Shown here: positions 24,101 to 37,221 of the stretch, in pieces
Layout of the letters: each line of letters starts with the position of its first letter
How positions within the stretch are numbered: the first letter of the stretch is position 1
NCBI GenBank assembly: GCA_020137815.1
Contig: CM035359.1
Location: forward strand, 5,302,856 to 5,366,855
Origin: Hormiphora californensis
Taxonomy: Eukaryota > Ctenophora > Tentaculata > Cydippida > Pleurobrachiidae
DNA: 64,000 nucleotides
Direction of reading: 5' to 3'
Position numbers and translations under genes: made by a program
The notes under the pieces: generated by a model
Told to the model about the DNA's origin: nothing
Database searches by the model: none
What the model saw: the letters and a program-made list of their open reading frames with translations, nothing else

Positions 24101-27100
24101 AACTCATACTGGTGACTTATAACTGACATATATAGTAGACACACACCTGCACCCGGTAGACACACACCCGGAAATGACCATGTTGCCCCTCAACCCGCAA
24201 GTAACAAAGCTCAGAGGTGTTCCAGAAGACCCTTAGGGACACGTTGGTGAAGGAATTTTGATGTTCCAAATTGTTTCCCCAGTCAGGGCGAAAATTGGCA
24301 TTCTTGTTCTAACATAAAAAAACTTAACTTATAGCCAATTAGGCCCAATTAGGGCCAATTACGCACCAATTACGCACCAATTTGGCAGAGCTGAGTCACT
24401 AATATGTTTTAAAGGTGATAAGAATAATATTTCTGAACGATTGCGACCAACCACGACCGTCTACAACGATTTTGAATTTTTGCCCAATTTAGACCCAAGT
24501 TGACAAAATTAACGCCAAATAAGGCACCAATTTTACATAATTGGGTCACTATCATGATTTAAAGATGATAAGAATAATATTTCTGAACGATTGCGACCAA
24601 TTACGACCTTCTACGACGATTTTGAATTTTGAAATCATTATTAGCCAATTAGACCCAATTAACGCCAAATTAAGAGATGTTCTGGGGAAGTTTAAGTGGT
24701 AAACTTTTTTTTGGTGATTCTAGGGACATATAGCATACTTTTAGTGAAGGTCTCGCATGGTTATCTAATAATTCCTGCATTTGACTCAAATGCCTAGGAC
24801 TAACAAGGAAAATTTCTATTCAGAATTTCGATTTTTGGAAAAAAACACAAGGATTATTTCTATCCCAAATTTTTGAATGGAAAAATCGCAAATTTGCCTC
24901 ATTTTTCTCAATAATCTCACGGTTTTTGGCCAAAAATCGAGAATCTCAAAAATCTCAGCTACCCTGAAAATCGCGAATGAGGCATGAGATTCTTGCGGCA
25001 GCCCCCCCCCCCCCCTAAAGTCCACGGAAAACGAATAAGGCGGACCGTTGTCCGTTATGTGTGTTACCAGTGCAGTACTTTCAGGAGCCTAGCAAGCAGG
25101 AAAAGCACGTTGCACGTGATTTTATGCTGCCATTGTGCGCGGCAGGGCTGGTTTTGGGTCGTGAACCACATAGGGCGGCCTGAATGTGCAAGGACACCGC
25201 GGCCCGAATTGCGTGGCGGGCCTCGATCCGCCTTAGCCATTTTCCACGTAGTTATATATGCTGGGCCCACGACAGCGGGGGGGGGGGGGGCGGGCCCCCC
25301 TGGGATTTGCCAAAAATTGAAATTTTATTGAAATATTTTGTAGAGAATGTGAAAAAATGCATGGAAATGCATACAATTCAGTTAAAATTCTTAATTTTTC
25401 GGGGGCTTCGCCCCCTCCGAGACATATCATCTCTATTTAATTAGCTCTATTATAATTTGGAGATGAACGTCGTGATGGCCGTTCGTTAGGCGGTATCTAA
25501 GCGACAGACTGCTCCTTTATAAAACACTTTATGTGCCCAAAGCTGTAAAGCTGTATTTCACACTTTTGGGAGTTTGTGAATACTTTCGGATGAATTTTAA
25601 CAATTCAGTCCCCATAGTTACCGCTTCAGTACAACCATAATTTTGGCGTTAAGTATGTGAATGAAGAGCGCCCCAGAGAACCACCCTGCGGAGCCGGGTG
25701 GGTTGTCAACAGCCCTTACTTGAGGCGCACCCGGTGGGTGCGCTAGTTAAGTAAATGATGGTCCCAAGAGTTGAAATTTATCTTATTTGAAAGATAAAAT
25801 AATGAACTTTAATCCTATATAATTTTTTCCCCGCCCGGGTGAAGGCCGAAGGCTTTCACCCGGATGCCTTTTGCAAAAAGGCATACGGGGTTTAGAAATC
25901 TAAACGGATATAGTGACTATGTGTAGCAAGTCCACCTCCCTGTCCCGTCTTGCGTTGCTAACAGCAACCCTGCGGCGCGCACGATTTGGTTCTTGCGGAG
26001 GTTAATTTCGCGCGCGCGCGTTCACAAGCATTTTTTGCGTGTTACATACACATTGTAAATTTGCGAGTGTTAGAGGTTAGATTAGTAGTTAGAATGTCGA
26101 AAGTAAGTTAGCAGTGCCATGTGAGTTAGTTAAGCTATGTGAGAAGTATACTGCACTGGCAGCTAGATCGTAAACAGAATTATTAAAGAATTAAACAGAA
26201 TTAAACAAATAAAGATCATAACACTAATACTGTGTTGTTAGATCCTATGCATCTCACATTACACTTTGACCAAGCCTTGAATGTTGAATGACACATGATA
26301 CGGGAGGGCGGGGAAACAGAGCATTATGAATACATAATGCAATAATTCTTGTTTTCATTTTATCTTTTTTTAAACGGGGGTGAGAACCGATTAAGTTAAA
26401 AATTAACCATTTTGCCCCGGTTTACCCTACTGAAAATAAAGGAGAATCTTGGTTATTTTTTTACTTTGTAGGACATGTTTGGTTTGGTCGAATGCACCTC
26501 TAACCGCACCCAGAAGGCGCCTGACTCGAACGGTACCGTCAATCGTTATATCCGTCTGTTTTTTCTTGACTAGCGCACCCATTGGGTGCGCCTCAAGTAA
26601 GGGCTTTTTGATAACCCACCCGGCTTCGCCGGATGGTTCTTTTCGCCCCTTTGGCCTTTGAACGTCAATAAAACGGTTGCCATGGCAACTGAATTGGTAA
26701 CTATGGGGACTGGCATGTTAAAAGTCATTCGAAAATATTAACAAACTTCCACTGGAAGTTCAACAACTGTGAATAACAACTTTACAGCTTTGGGCCTTTA
26801 AAGTGTTTTATGAAGGAGCACTGTCGCGTAGAAACGCTACAAAACAACAAAAGGGCACATCATGTGCCCTTTTAGAGTGTGAGATAGGTATCCTGTATCC
26901 ATCATTAGTCTTAGAGGATACCGAGGAAGGCGTCCATGTCGAGTTGATGACAGTGTGGACTACAACCTGCTCTATCTGTAGAGGAAGAAGACATAAATTT
27001 GATTGTTATTCTTTTTTAATAATTTTTCCCCCCAAAAAAAATCCTGTATCCTACCAGTGATCTAATTGGGCCTCTCAGCTCTTATTCGTAGCGACCATGC

Positions 27101-30100
27101 TGTGTTCACAGAGATTGGTTAATAGAGTAGGATCATCTTCAAGAGTGCGAATATAATATGAAAATAAAATTGTTGTACGATGGCTTCCGGTGAATATATT
27201 GCCTAGTGAGCGAAATTTGGCCATCAGCATGTGCCCTGTGTGTCAGACAAAATTCGTTTCGTCTGACCATGACCCGAGGGAGGTTAACTGTTGCACGACC
27301 AGAGGAAGTGCTTCAGATAATGATATAATCTCAACCCTCTATTGACTAAGATCTACTCCTATTTTTCGGCTTGAATAATGTCTGCGACCATCTCAAAAAA
27401 CACTCTACCGGGAAACCTCGTGACAAGTGCCAATGTGTTATTTTGACTAAATTGTACAGTAGACTTGGATATGAGGGCCTCTTATAACAGTTTTAATTTC
27501 CAGCTTAGTGCGTAGGAGAAAGAAAATTAGATTTTTGATGGAAATGCATGTAACTTATCAAGTTATACATTTTAAAACAAGGCTCATTTTTTAGTTGAAA
27601 ATCCATATGGAATTCCATATGGAATTTTTTTGGAACATGGAAATTCCATATTCCATATGGAATTTAAAGCAACATGGAACAGGACAACCCTAGGCACATT
27701 TGTGGGTTTAAGGCCCCAGTTAGAGATTTGACTACTGGAGCCAGTTTCTTGATGCCAGAGATTCACTCTGCTGCTGACACTGCACGTGCGCCTACTTTCA
27801 ATGCAATTCACATCGAAATCCCTGCTAGTCATCGAAGATGTCGCGCTGCAGCATGGTTTATCAGGGGTCTCCCAGCTAACTACTGGTGTCAGTTTCCTGC
27901 AGCCTGGTGTCAGTTTCCAATCTGCAACTGGAGCGTAAGACCCCTTTCTATTGTTACAGACTGTCTCCTGCGAGCTTGTTGAATTGTTCATACTTTATTT
28001 TTTGCGGAGCACGGACACAGTGTCAGGCGACTCAACGAGCTTGAAGAACTAAACAGAGCAGTATGAAGTTAATACTATGAACAAGCCTTACACAGAGGCT
28101 TATGACGAGCGTATTCTACAAAGCAGAATAATGATATGTAAAGCAATTACCACTCTCTTCCCTCAAGCTGTATAAGGTATCTATATCACAAACTATCATA
28201 GCGTCGCTATGTAAACAATGATCAGAAATCATACTACTTACTAAGCAAATTGTGTAACGGAGGTCACCTAGCAACTACACTTGCACGTGCAATTATTAGA
28301 GGGACCTGGAGAGTGGAGACCTCTCTCCCAGTTGCACTTGGGTACCAAGGGGAAATTCAATTCTGCACGTGCATTCTTTTACTTCTGTCCTGATGTTTAG
28401 CTCTTCCACCCAAAGTGCTATTCGGCAACGTTTATCTAGGTCCAGGAGAACTGCTGCTGTCAGGGAGCAGGCTAGAGAATATGACAGATTACGCCAACGT
28501 GTTCAAGCGAGCCAATCAACGACTACGGATAGCTTTACCCAAAGTCGCCCAAGGGTGATTACTCCAGTCGAATATAGAAATCTCCAAATCGGCTACATAG
28601 CGGCCAAGTTTTCACGTGATGAGTTTCTGGAACAGCACTGCACCTCCATGACATTGATCTCTTAAATTCACACCTCGACATTGTCAGGAAGCCCAGAGCG
28701 TACACCAACATGAGTAGGGAGAAAGTGAGAGATAGGCTAGGAACGGATGGTGCAGGTGATGTCAGCGTTCCCTAATCCAGCTATCATTTCCCCGAAATTC
28801 GCCCGTAGGGCGAACGGGCCTACTAGTTATCTGAATTTGAATTCTAATATGTGAAGCTAATAAGAAATCCGAAGTAAAAAAGTGCAGTTGAAGTTGCTGT
28901 GGTTGTAGTTCAGAAGTGGTTCAGAAGTACAACTGTAACTCTCATGCATATGTATAAAGGTCTTCTAGGAACTGCCGGGAACTGCTAGGCTAATGCCTGT
29001 GAAATCAACGTGCATTAGAAACCAGGCTTCACTAAATGTCCAGGTCTCTCTTGGTAGTGTCTTTCAGTGCTGGACAAAGAGAGGGATATTATTGCACAAA
29101 GCAATTCAAGACATAGAAACAAAGCAAAACTCTTCCTAGCCTAGCTATTCTTTTCACGGGGTAAAGATAGCATAAAGCAATTGGATTTTGAAATATAATA
29201 ATAACCAGTATCCAATCAAACACATCATATCAACCAACAGAATGGATATTGAGTGATAATGAGGCATATCAAGGCATTCTTGAGGCAGTTGTGAGTAATC
29301 GTGCTCACTACTGCACACTGCACACTGCACAGAGTAAATTGGCAAAATACCTCATGAAGAAAAGGATCTTCGTTAGGCGGTATCTAAGCGACAGACTGCT
29401 CCTTTATAAAACACTTTATGTGCCCAAAGCTGTAAAGCTGTATTTCACACGTTTGGGAGTTTGTGAATACTTTCGGATGAATTTTAACAATTCAGTCCGG
29501 GTTTAGTCCCCATAGTTACCGCTTCAGTTGCCATGACAACCATAATTTTGGCGTTAAGTATGTGAATGAAGAGCGCCCCAGAGAACCACCCGGCGGAGCC
29601 GGGTGGGTTGTCAACAGCCCTTACTTAAGGCGCACCCGGTGGGTGCGCTAGTCTATATTATAAAGTAAAATGAACGTCGTGGTGAGGAGGAGTATGTCCT
29701 ATCCCATGTGCAAATAGAGGGGGGTTGCCAAGGAGGTACCCTGGAAGGGGTATTGGAGGTTTAGGGGGAATACTGCACGTGCATGTTGTTGGTTGTTCGT
29801 TGTGTGCCTGTGGTGTTTCGTGGTATTTTGGAATCTACTGCTGGGGCCCCCATGATTGCCAAAGCCTTTCTACCTACGTACCCCGTTGATTCTCTACACA
29901 GCTACAATTCTACGGATCTTTATCACCTGATTCTACATTAAGCCTGTCAAAACGTGTCGATTTTTGGCCAAACCTAGAAGTCACGAGAGGCAAGCCAATT
30001 CAGGTTGTACATCCTACTGGTTGCAACACGTTCTATAGAACGTTGAAACAGGCTTACATGTTATTCAGCGGGATTTCCCTTCAAGATGTTTATCACCAGC

Positions 30101-33100
30101 GCTCTACCACTACCAACCTCCGTATTCTTTACCCCGACATGGAGAGACGAAGAGTGAGAGGAGGAGAGAGACATAGAGACGGGTGGGGGGGGGGGGGCTA
30201 TTGTAGGACTTCAATGGGCTTTCTAGTCCTTATTATAAAGTAGAAATGAGTGGCGTGATGGTGATGTAGTATCCTAGCACGTGCAAACTGAGAGGGGGTC
30301 GAGCAGCGATGGGAGGGACTTGCACGTGCATATTGAATTTTTGGCAATTTTTCAAAATTCATAGCTTTCTAAAGAGCCCAAGGTTTTCAAAATTAGTTGA
30401 GAAATGGACAAGTTATGGTAGTAGAGGCAATAATTACACTCACCTTCTCTGATTTCTATGAAACTTCTCCCATGCTAAGAGGTGGCAATAGAGGTTCAAA
30501 TACCGCTGAGTTTAAGTCTGAACAATGTTCGGTTCGTTAATTATCGCTAATTGAAAAACGCCAAAATGGCCTAAAATCGCCCTAAGTTCGGAATTGAAAT
30601 TTTAGAGTTGAGACTCCAGACTTCGTGGAGATGTCCGCTAGGATGACAATATGCACCAAAATCGGACGGAAAATCGGACATCTCCACGAAGTCTGGAGTC
30701 TCAACTCTAAAATTTCAATTCCGAACTTAGGGCGATTTTAGGCCATTTTGGCGTTTTTCAATTAGCGATAATTAACGAACCGAACATTGTTCAGACTTGA
30801 ACTCAGCGGTATTTGAACCTCTATTGCTACCTCTTAGCATGGGAGAAGTTTCATAGAAATCAGTTGCCAAGTTAGACTGTTTTTCGTTTGTACAAAACAA
30901 GAAATCAGAGGAGGTGAGTGTAATTATTGCCTCTACTATGGGGTAAAACGTGTAAAAATTGTGCCAAAATAAAAGGGCATTTTTTTCGACTGAAAAATCA
31001 CTCTAAAGACTCACTCTAAAGACCGCTGTTTCAACGGGGGGGGGGGGGATTTGTGTAGGACTTCAATGGGCTTTCTAGTCCATCTCTATTATAATTTGGA
31101 GATGTCGCTAGCAACCGTCGTTAGGGGCGGGTTGGTTGATACTGCACGTGCAGATGGGTACAGCGGAAGGGTGGGTTATCAAAACGCCCTTACTTGAGAC
31201 GCACCCAATGGGTGCGCTAGTCTATATTAAAAAAGGCAGATGAACGTAGTGATGATGATGAAACAACATTTGCACGTGCAGTTCAATAGGAGATCTGGGA
31301 GGGGGCTGGGGGTCCTCAGGGGTTTGCACGTGCAAATAAAAACCTTCGCCAATCTGCAAAATCCATAGCTCTGTGAAAATAGCTTGACTGCATCTTTCCA
31401 ATGAGCCAAAGATTTCCGAAATTGGTTGAGAAATGACCGAGTTATGGCGTAAAACGTCGTGCAAAAAGGTGATTTTCACTGTTCTAGGTAACTTTTGCAG
31501 TTTTGTAGTCGACGGGGGCTCTACTTGCGGGGTTCCCTAGTACTATATACTAATTAAATCATAGTGTCACGCACAAACTTCCTGGTCTATTTCCTAGAGG
31601 GTCCCTGGCAACGCGTAGAGAACTGTACGTGAAGGTTTAGAGTGCTGGAGTGGGGTCACGGGTGGAGGCCGTTGCCAACGGTTGTTGCTACTGTTATTAT
31701 ACTGCACCTGCATCTTTTCTTGGGTACGGTGCACCCTCTCTTTTTGGGAACTAAACGTAGCGCGCGCTCGATAACATGAGACTGAGAGAGCCAGCGCAGG
31801 AGGATAGAAGAAAGAGGGGATATCATACCCAACATCTTTTCTTGCTTTGTTTTGCGTCACTGTTCCGGCTATTATGCTCTCTACAACAACAGTTTATATA
31901 CGACAGCGACAATCGGAGTTACTCACGCAAGATCTCACCGCCATTCTCTACTTTTCCATACACTAAGGGTTTTAAATGCAGCAACACCAAAGGTAAAGAG
32001 AGAACGAACAAGACGTTGCAGGAGAACCGATGATCAATCTCAGATAGGCAGATGAATACTGTAAACAGACAAAATAGTAAGTTCTTTTATCACTTTGATC
32101 GCCTGATCACCATCTGACGTTCTAAAACTCGCAGCGATCCCGCCTGAGCTCCTTTTACGGTACCGTAACTTAAGATGGGATAGTGCATCATGTCAACAGT
32201 TCGACTATATGGTTCGTCTGGTGATGCCAGCTACCATTTTCCCGAAATTCGCCCGTAGGGCGAACGGGTTTACTAGTATTATATACTAATACAATAGTAG
32301 TTCTCACATCACGTTTGAGCTTTCTTTTGATAGATAAGAGGATCTCTCCTATTGAGAGATATTATTCTCTCCCCGGGGGAGGGATTGATATCTCTCCACT
32401 ACATAGATCTCCACTACAAGCGACCAAGCTCTGAGCGGGCTGCGAAGACAGAGGGCCGCGACGTGCCCAACAATAGGAGTTACAATTATAGTAGAGACTA
32501 GAGAGGCCCAGTAGATATTAACAATAGGAGAGTTTAATGCTTCTGCTTGTAGCTACAATTGCTAGGCCATTGAGTTACCTACAATGTAGCTAACTCAATG
32601 GCCTAGCTTATAATAGGTTCTACGTAATCAGGAAGAAGGTGGAGATGGACTTCTAAATGCCTAAAATGAGTGAAAATCGGTTAAAAAGTCTAATTTCCGG
32701 GAGCCGAAATCCGGTTTTTCAGCCAAAACACCCATAAAACGTATAACTGCGTTTCTGGCAGCGCTTTTGGGGGAGGGGGAATGGCAACCTTTGCGCTTGC
32801 CAGCGCAGTGATTATGGGTTTGGATTAGAGCCATATGAAGAACCCACTAGCAAAATTGGGTTTAAAACTCAGAGTGCTCCCATAATTTTTATTTTCACAA
32901 CTATCACCGTTTTGACGTTACACCTCGCTAACAATCCGTGGCCCGTATAAGGTCAGCACGTAATATAATAAATACAATTGGGCGAGAGAAGAACAGAATA
33001 TCGTTGGGGCAAAGATATTTAACTGTTCGTTGCCACACGTGTGCACACAGTTATCCCGGGATAACTGGCCGAGGGAGCTCCAATGAAACTGCTCCAGCCT

Positions 33101-36100
33101 CCATGCGGTGTAACGTGCGGTTATAGAAATCATTTATATATAGAAAATCTAATATATTATATGTATGGTTGTAAACAAAGGGATATATGAGGTAAGTTTG
33201 TCTGTAACTTGGTCTCTAACCCTCCCCCCCCCCTCACCGTCCCTTCCAATTGTTCTCTAACTCCCCCTTCCCTACCAGTTGGCATCACTGCGTGATTCAG
33301 GATCCCTACTTTCGATGTGTGTTCCGGCCCGTCCTAAAGCTGATTCATACCCTCCACTTCCAACACCAAGTAGCCACCACCCTCCTCCCCAGACGGCGGC
33401 ACCAAACGACAAAGATGTGAGTTTGAAAAGGCGGTTTGTGTGTACCATATTAAGGCGGTACTAATACTATTGTACTGGCAGTTGTTACTAAAGTGAAAAC
33501 GAAGTGTGTGCAGATCGTGGAATCACTTCCGATCCCATACGGTCGCTAACAGATCTATATGCGGGAATATCGCGCCCCGTGCGGGGCGCGATATACAGAT
33601 ACACACCGGTGTTATAGCAATATACTTTGACACTTTTCAGTTACTATGCTCCTTTCTTTCCTTACATAGCAACAACAAGTAGCCCCAGTTGATGCAACGA
33701 GATACTGTGAATTATGTAAGAAGAGTTTTTCACAACGAGAACATCTTATGGTAAATATATTAATTATACTAGTAAACCCGTTCGCCCTACGGGCGAATTT
33801 CAGGGAAATGGTAGCTGAATTAGGAAAACTGACATCTTTTGGACAATTACAGTCTCGCGAATGTCAACAATCTCGAACTGTTGACACCATCCTATCTTAA
33901 GTTACGGTACCGTAAAAGGAGCTCAGGCGGGATCGCTGCGAGTTTTAGAACGTCAGTTGGTGATCAGGAGATCAAAGTGATAAAAAGAACTTACTGCTAT
34001 TTCGTCTGTTTGCAGCATCCATCTGCCTTTATCTCTGAGACTGATCATCGGTTTGGTTTAACCTCCAACGTCTTGTTCGTTCTATTGGTGTTACTACAAC
34101 CCTCAATGTATGGAAAAGTAGAGAACGGTGGTCGGATCTTGCATGAGTAACTCCAATTGTCGCTGTCGTATATTAACTGTTGCTGAAGAGAGCATAGTAG
34201 CCGGAACAGTGATGCAAAGCAAAGCAAGATCAGATGCACGTGCAACTGCAGCACATTAGCAACAATCCTTGGTAACGGCTCCCAACCCCTGGCCCCACTC
34301 CACCTCTAAACCTGCACGTGCAAAATGCCATATTTGGAAAAAAAACGTCACACATCATTTCCCTATTTGCTTTAATAATAGTATGATTAGTTAACATGCT
34401 GCAGTCCTGTCGACATCTACACTTCAAATCAAATTGATTTTTCGACCTTTTTTGGCCTCTGGTGGCTGACCAGGTGAGTTATGGAGGATAGTACCACGCG
34501 ACAGCGTGGTACATCATCACTTAATCCACCGAGGGCGCAGCCCGAGTGGATCAAGTAGCTCGTGAGCCCGCAGGGCGAACAGAATTCGTTATTCTAAAAA
34601 CTCGACCAGAGGGAGGGTTTTTAGAGTACCTCTGGCACGACCGTTAGGGAGTGATAGAGGTTTACTTAGCCCACGAACGAAGTGAGTGAGCTAAGTTTAC
34701 GAATTCAGGAGAGATGATGTGCCACAGCTGAAGATGCAGTTGATTAAGTAAAGATAAGAGTGGTACTACATCAGTTAAACAACTGCAGAATACAGGCGGC
34801 GTAAAGGGTCATTATACAACCGTAGTAATACAATGAGAAGTACCAACCCTCCCCGACAGTTTCAATTTGCCTAGTCTACATATTTGAACCGAAAATTTGA
34901 AATTCGGATATTTGAAGTGTACATGATGTCGACAGGACTGCTGGAACAATTCCGTGGTAACTTTTTGCAGTGATATATATCAATAGACTAGAAAGCCTGT
35001 TAAAGTAGAGCACCCGTTGACCCGAATCCCCACACTCTCGAGAGCTCTCCCTCACCCAGGAGCACCCCTCTCACCCACTGCACCAACTCGCACGTGCAGC
35101 ATTCAATCGCCCGCTGCGTAGGGGCTATGACACCTCCAATTGGCAACCCCCCACCATTTGCACGTGTGGATACTACATACTCATCACGACGTTCATTTCT
35201 ACCGTGTGGCCCAAATTAAAGGGAGGGTACGTTGGCATTCTTTTCACCCAGAAGTTTAAATTCAATCACTCTGATATTTTGACACAATGTCTGCATAGGT
35301 ACTCATTCGAGGAATCCGAAGTTTCAAATCATAAAAGTTGAAAGTTCATTAATGAACTCAATTTTTCGTTTTTCGGGTTTTTTGAGGTTTTCTCTTGATT
35401 AAATTCGATTTTATTATTTTAAAAACCGCCATACAATAGAGCAAGTATCAACAATTAATGGCAATCTGCATTTTTATTAAAATTGAATCAAGTTTAGTGG
35501 GTGAAATAAGTTATTTAAAGATGATATTTTTTACCAAACATCGATTTTTACCTGTTTTGACCATATAATAATAAATCGGTAAATGCAGGCGCTAAAAATC
35601 TGTACGGCCACTACACTTGATCAATTTTGATGTTAGCCGGAATTTAAGCTCTCTATCTTAAAATTCATTTTTCCGGCTGGAATGAATCCTGAATGAACTT
35701 GAAACCAGGAATGCTTTTTGGAACCGGAATTTCACAGTCGCCTTCGGGTATCGATTTCCTTTCAAACGCGACTAATTTGAGCTCAGTTGGACCACCACAA
35801 GAGACACAGTGTCTAGTTATCTAAACCTAGGTTTGGTTATCGGACACCTAATGAGAGATAGAGTCATTACTAAGTGCCAATAAGCAGGTGTAACGGTCGA
35901 GTATCATGTATCACGTCTGCTGATGAGGATGGTGTACCGATACAGCATCCGTTAAAATGTAAGCTCTCTTGCTAACAGTAACACGTCATAATTTGATGGG
36001 GATCACATGACTTACCCTAGGCTTAGAAAACGGATCACTGTGATTCTTATGGTGATCCAATTAAGCTCAAACTGGTCCCATTCGAAAAGAAATCGATAGC

Positions 36101-37186
36101 CAAACAAATTTGTGAAACTTTGGTACCGAAATATGGTCCCATATTGGTGTTCATTCAATGTTCATTCGGTCGAGAAAAATGAACTTTTATCCAGAGGGCT
36201 GAAACTTCGGATTCCTCGAATGAGTAACCATGCAGACATTGTGTCAAAATATCAGAGTGATTGAAATTAAACTTCTGGGTGAAAAGAAGGCCAACGTACC
36301 CTCCCTTTAATTTGGGCCAGGCGGTATTTTATAATTAAGCTAGCGATCATACTTCTCGGAAACCCATAAAAGCCAAAAACCATAAAAATCCTAAATTTAG
36401 GATTTGAGCACATATGTATTTAAAAAAATTAATTAGACACCAAAGACTAACTTCTGGTAAGGACCATAATGACCGAGTTTCGCAGTCACACAGTCACTAT
36501 ATTTTTCTTGTCAGCAAAGATCGTATCATAACTGCAATATTCACCCAAAGTTTTAATAAGATTAAACGAAAGGTAGCGGTGATACACAGTTCTAAAGAAC
36601 ACACCGTGTAATGGATTCCGGAGTTCGTTACACGTGGTACACATGATATAACACACCTGATATCGTGAGCTGCACAAAAGAAGCTTATAGTCTTTAGTAT
36701 TGGATTGTCCCTATTGTACTTGAAAAAAACTTCTTCAAAACTTCTCGCAGCGTCACCACAAGAGTATTCACGAGCGGACGAGGGATAACCTATGTGCTTT
36801 CTGTGGCAAGGGATTCACCCTGAAATCCCACCTGTTAGAGCACATCAGGGCAGTACACTTTAAAATCAAGCGGTTCACGTGTGTCATGTGCGATTGGAAA
36901 TTCAACAGGGTGGTAAGTTGTTAAATTATAATTATAATGATTAATTATGCTAAAGACTAATAAAGTCGGACCCCGATTTACCGGGATGCTCGGGTGAAAG
37001 GGTTTTGCCCGGTAAATCGGGGTGCCCGGTATATCGGGGTCAAATACCGTTAATTTTCTATATTGGGAGAAATTTATCCTCCCGGTAAATTGGGGTTCCG
37101 GTAAATCGGGGTCCGGTAAATCGGGGTCCGACTGTATTAACAACACACCCGCCATTTGCATTAGCACATGGAAATGTTTGCTAAGG

Positions 37187-37221
<35 letters not shown>

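Noticed and set aside
27674-27982. 102-codon ORF in intron 6 as an extra exon or gene
   Set aside because: No recognisable motif, no flanking splice sites in phase with the zinc-finger exons, and repeat-like surroundings.
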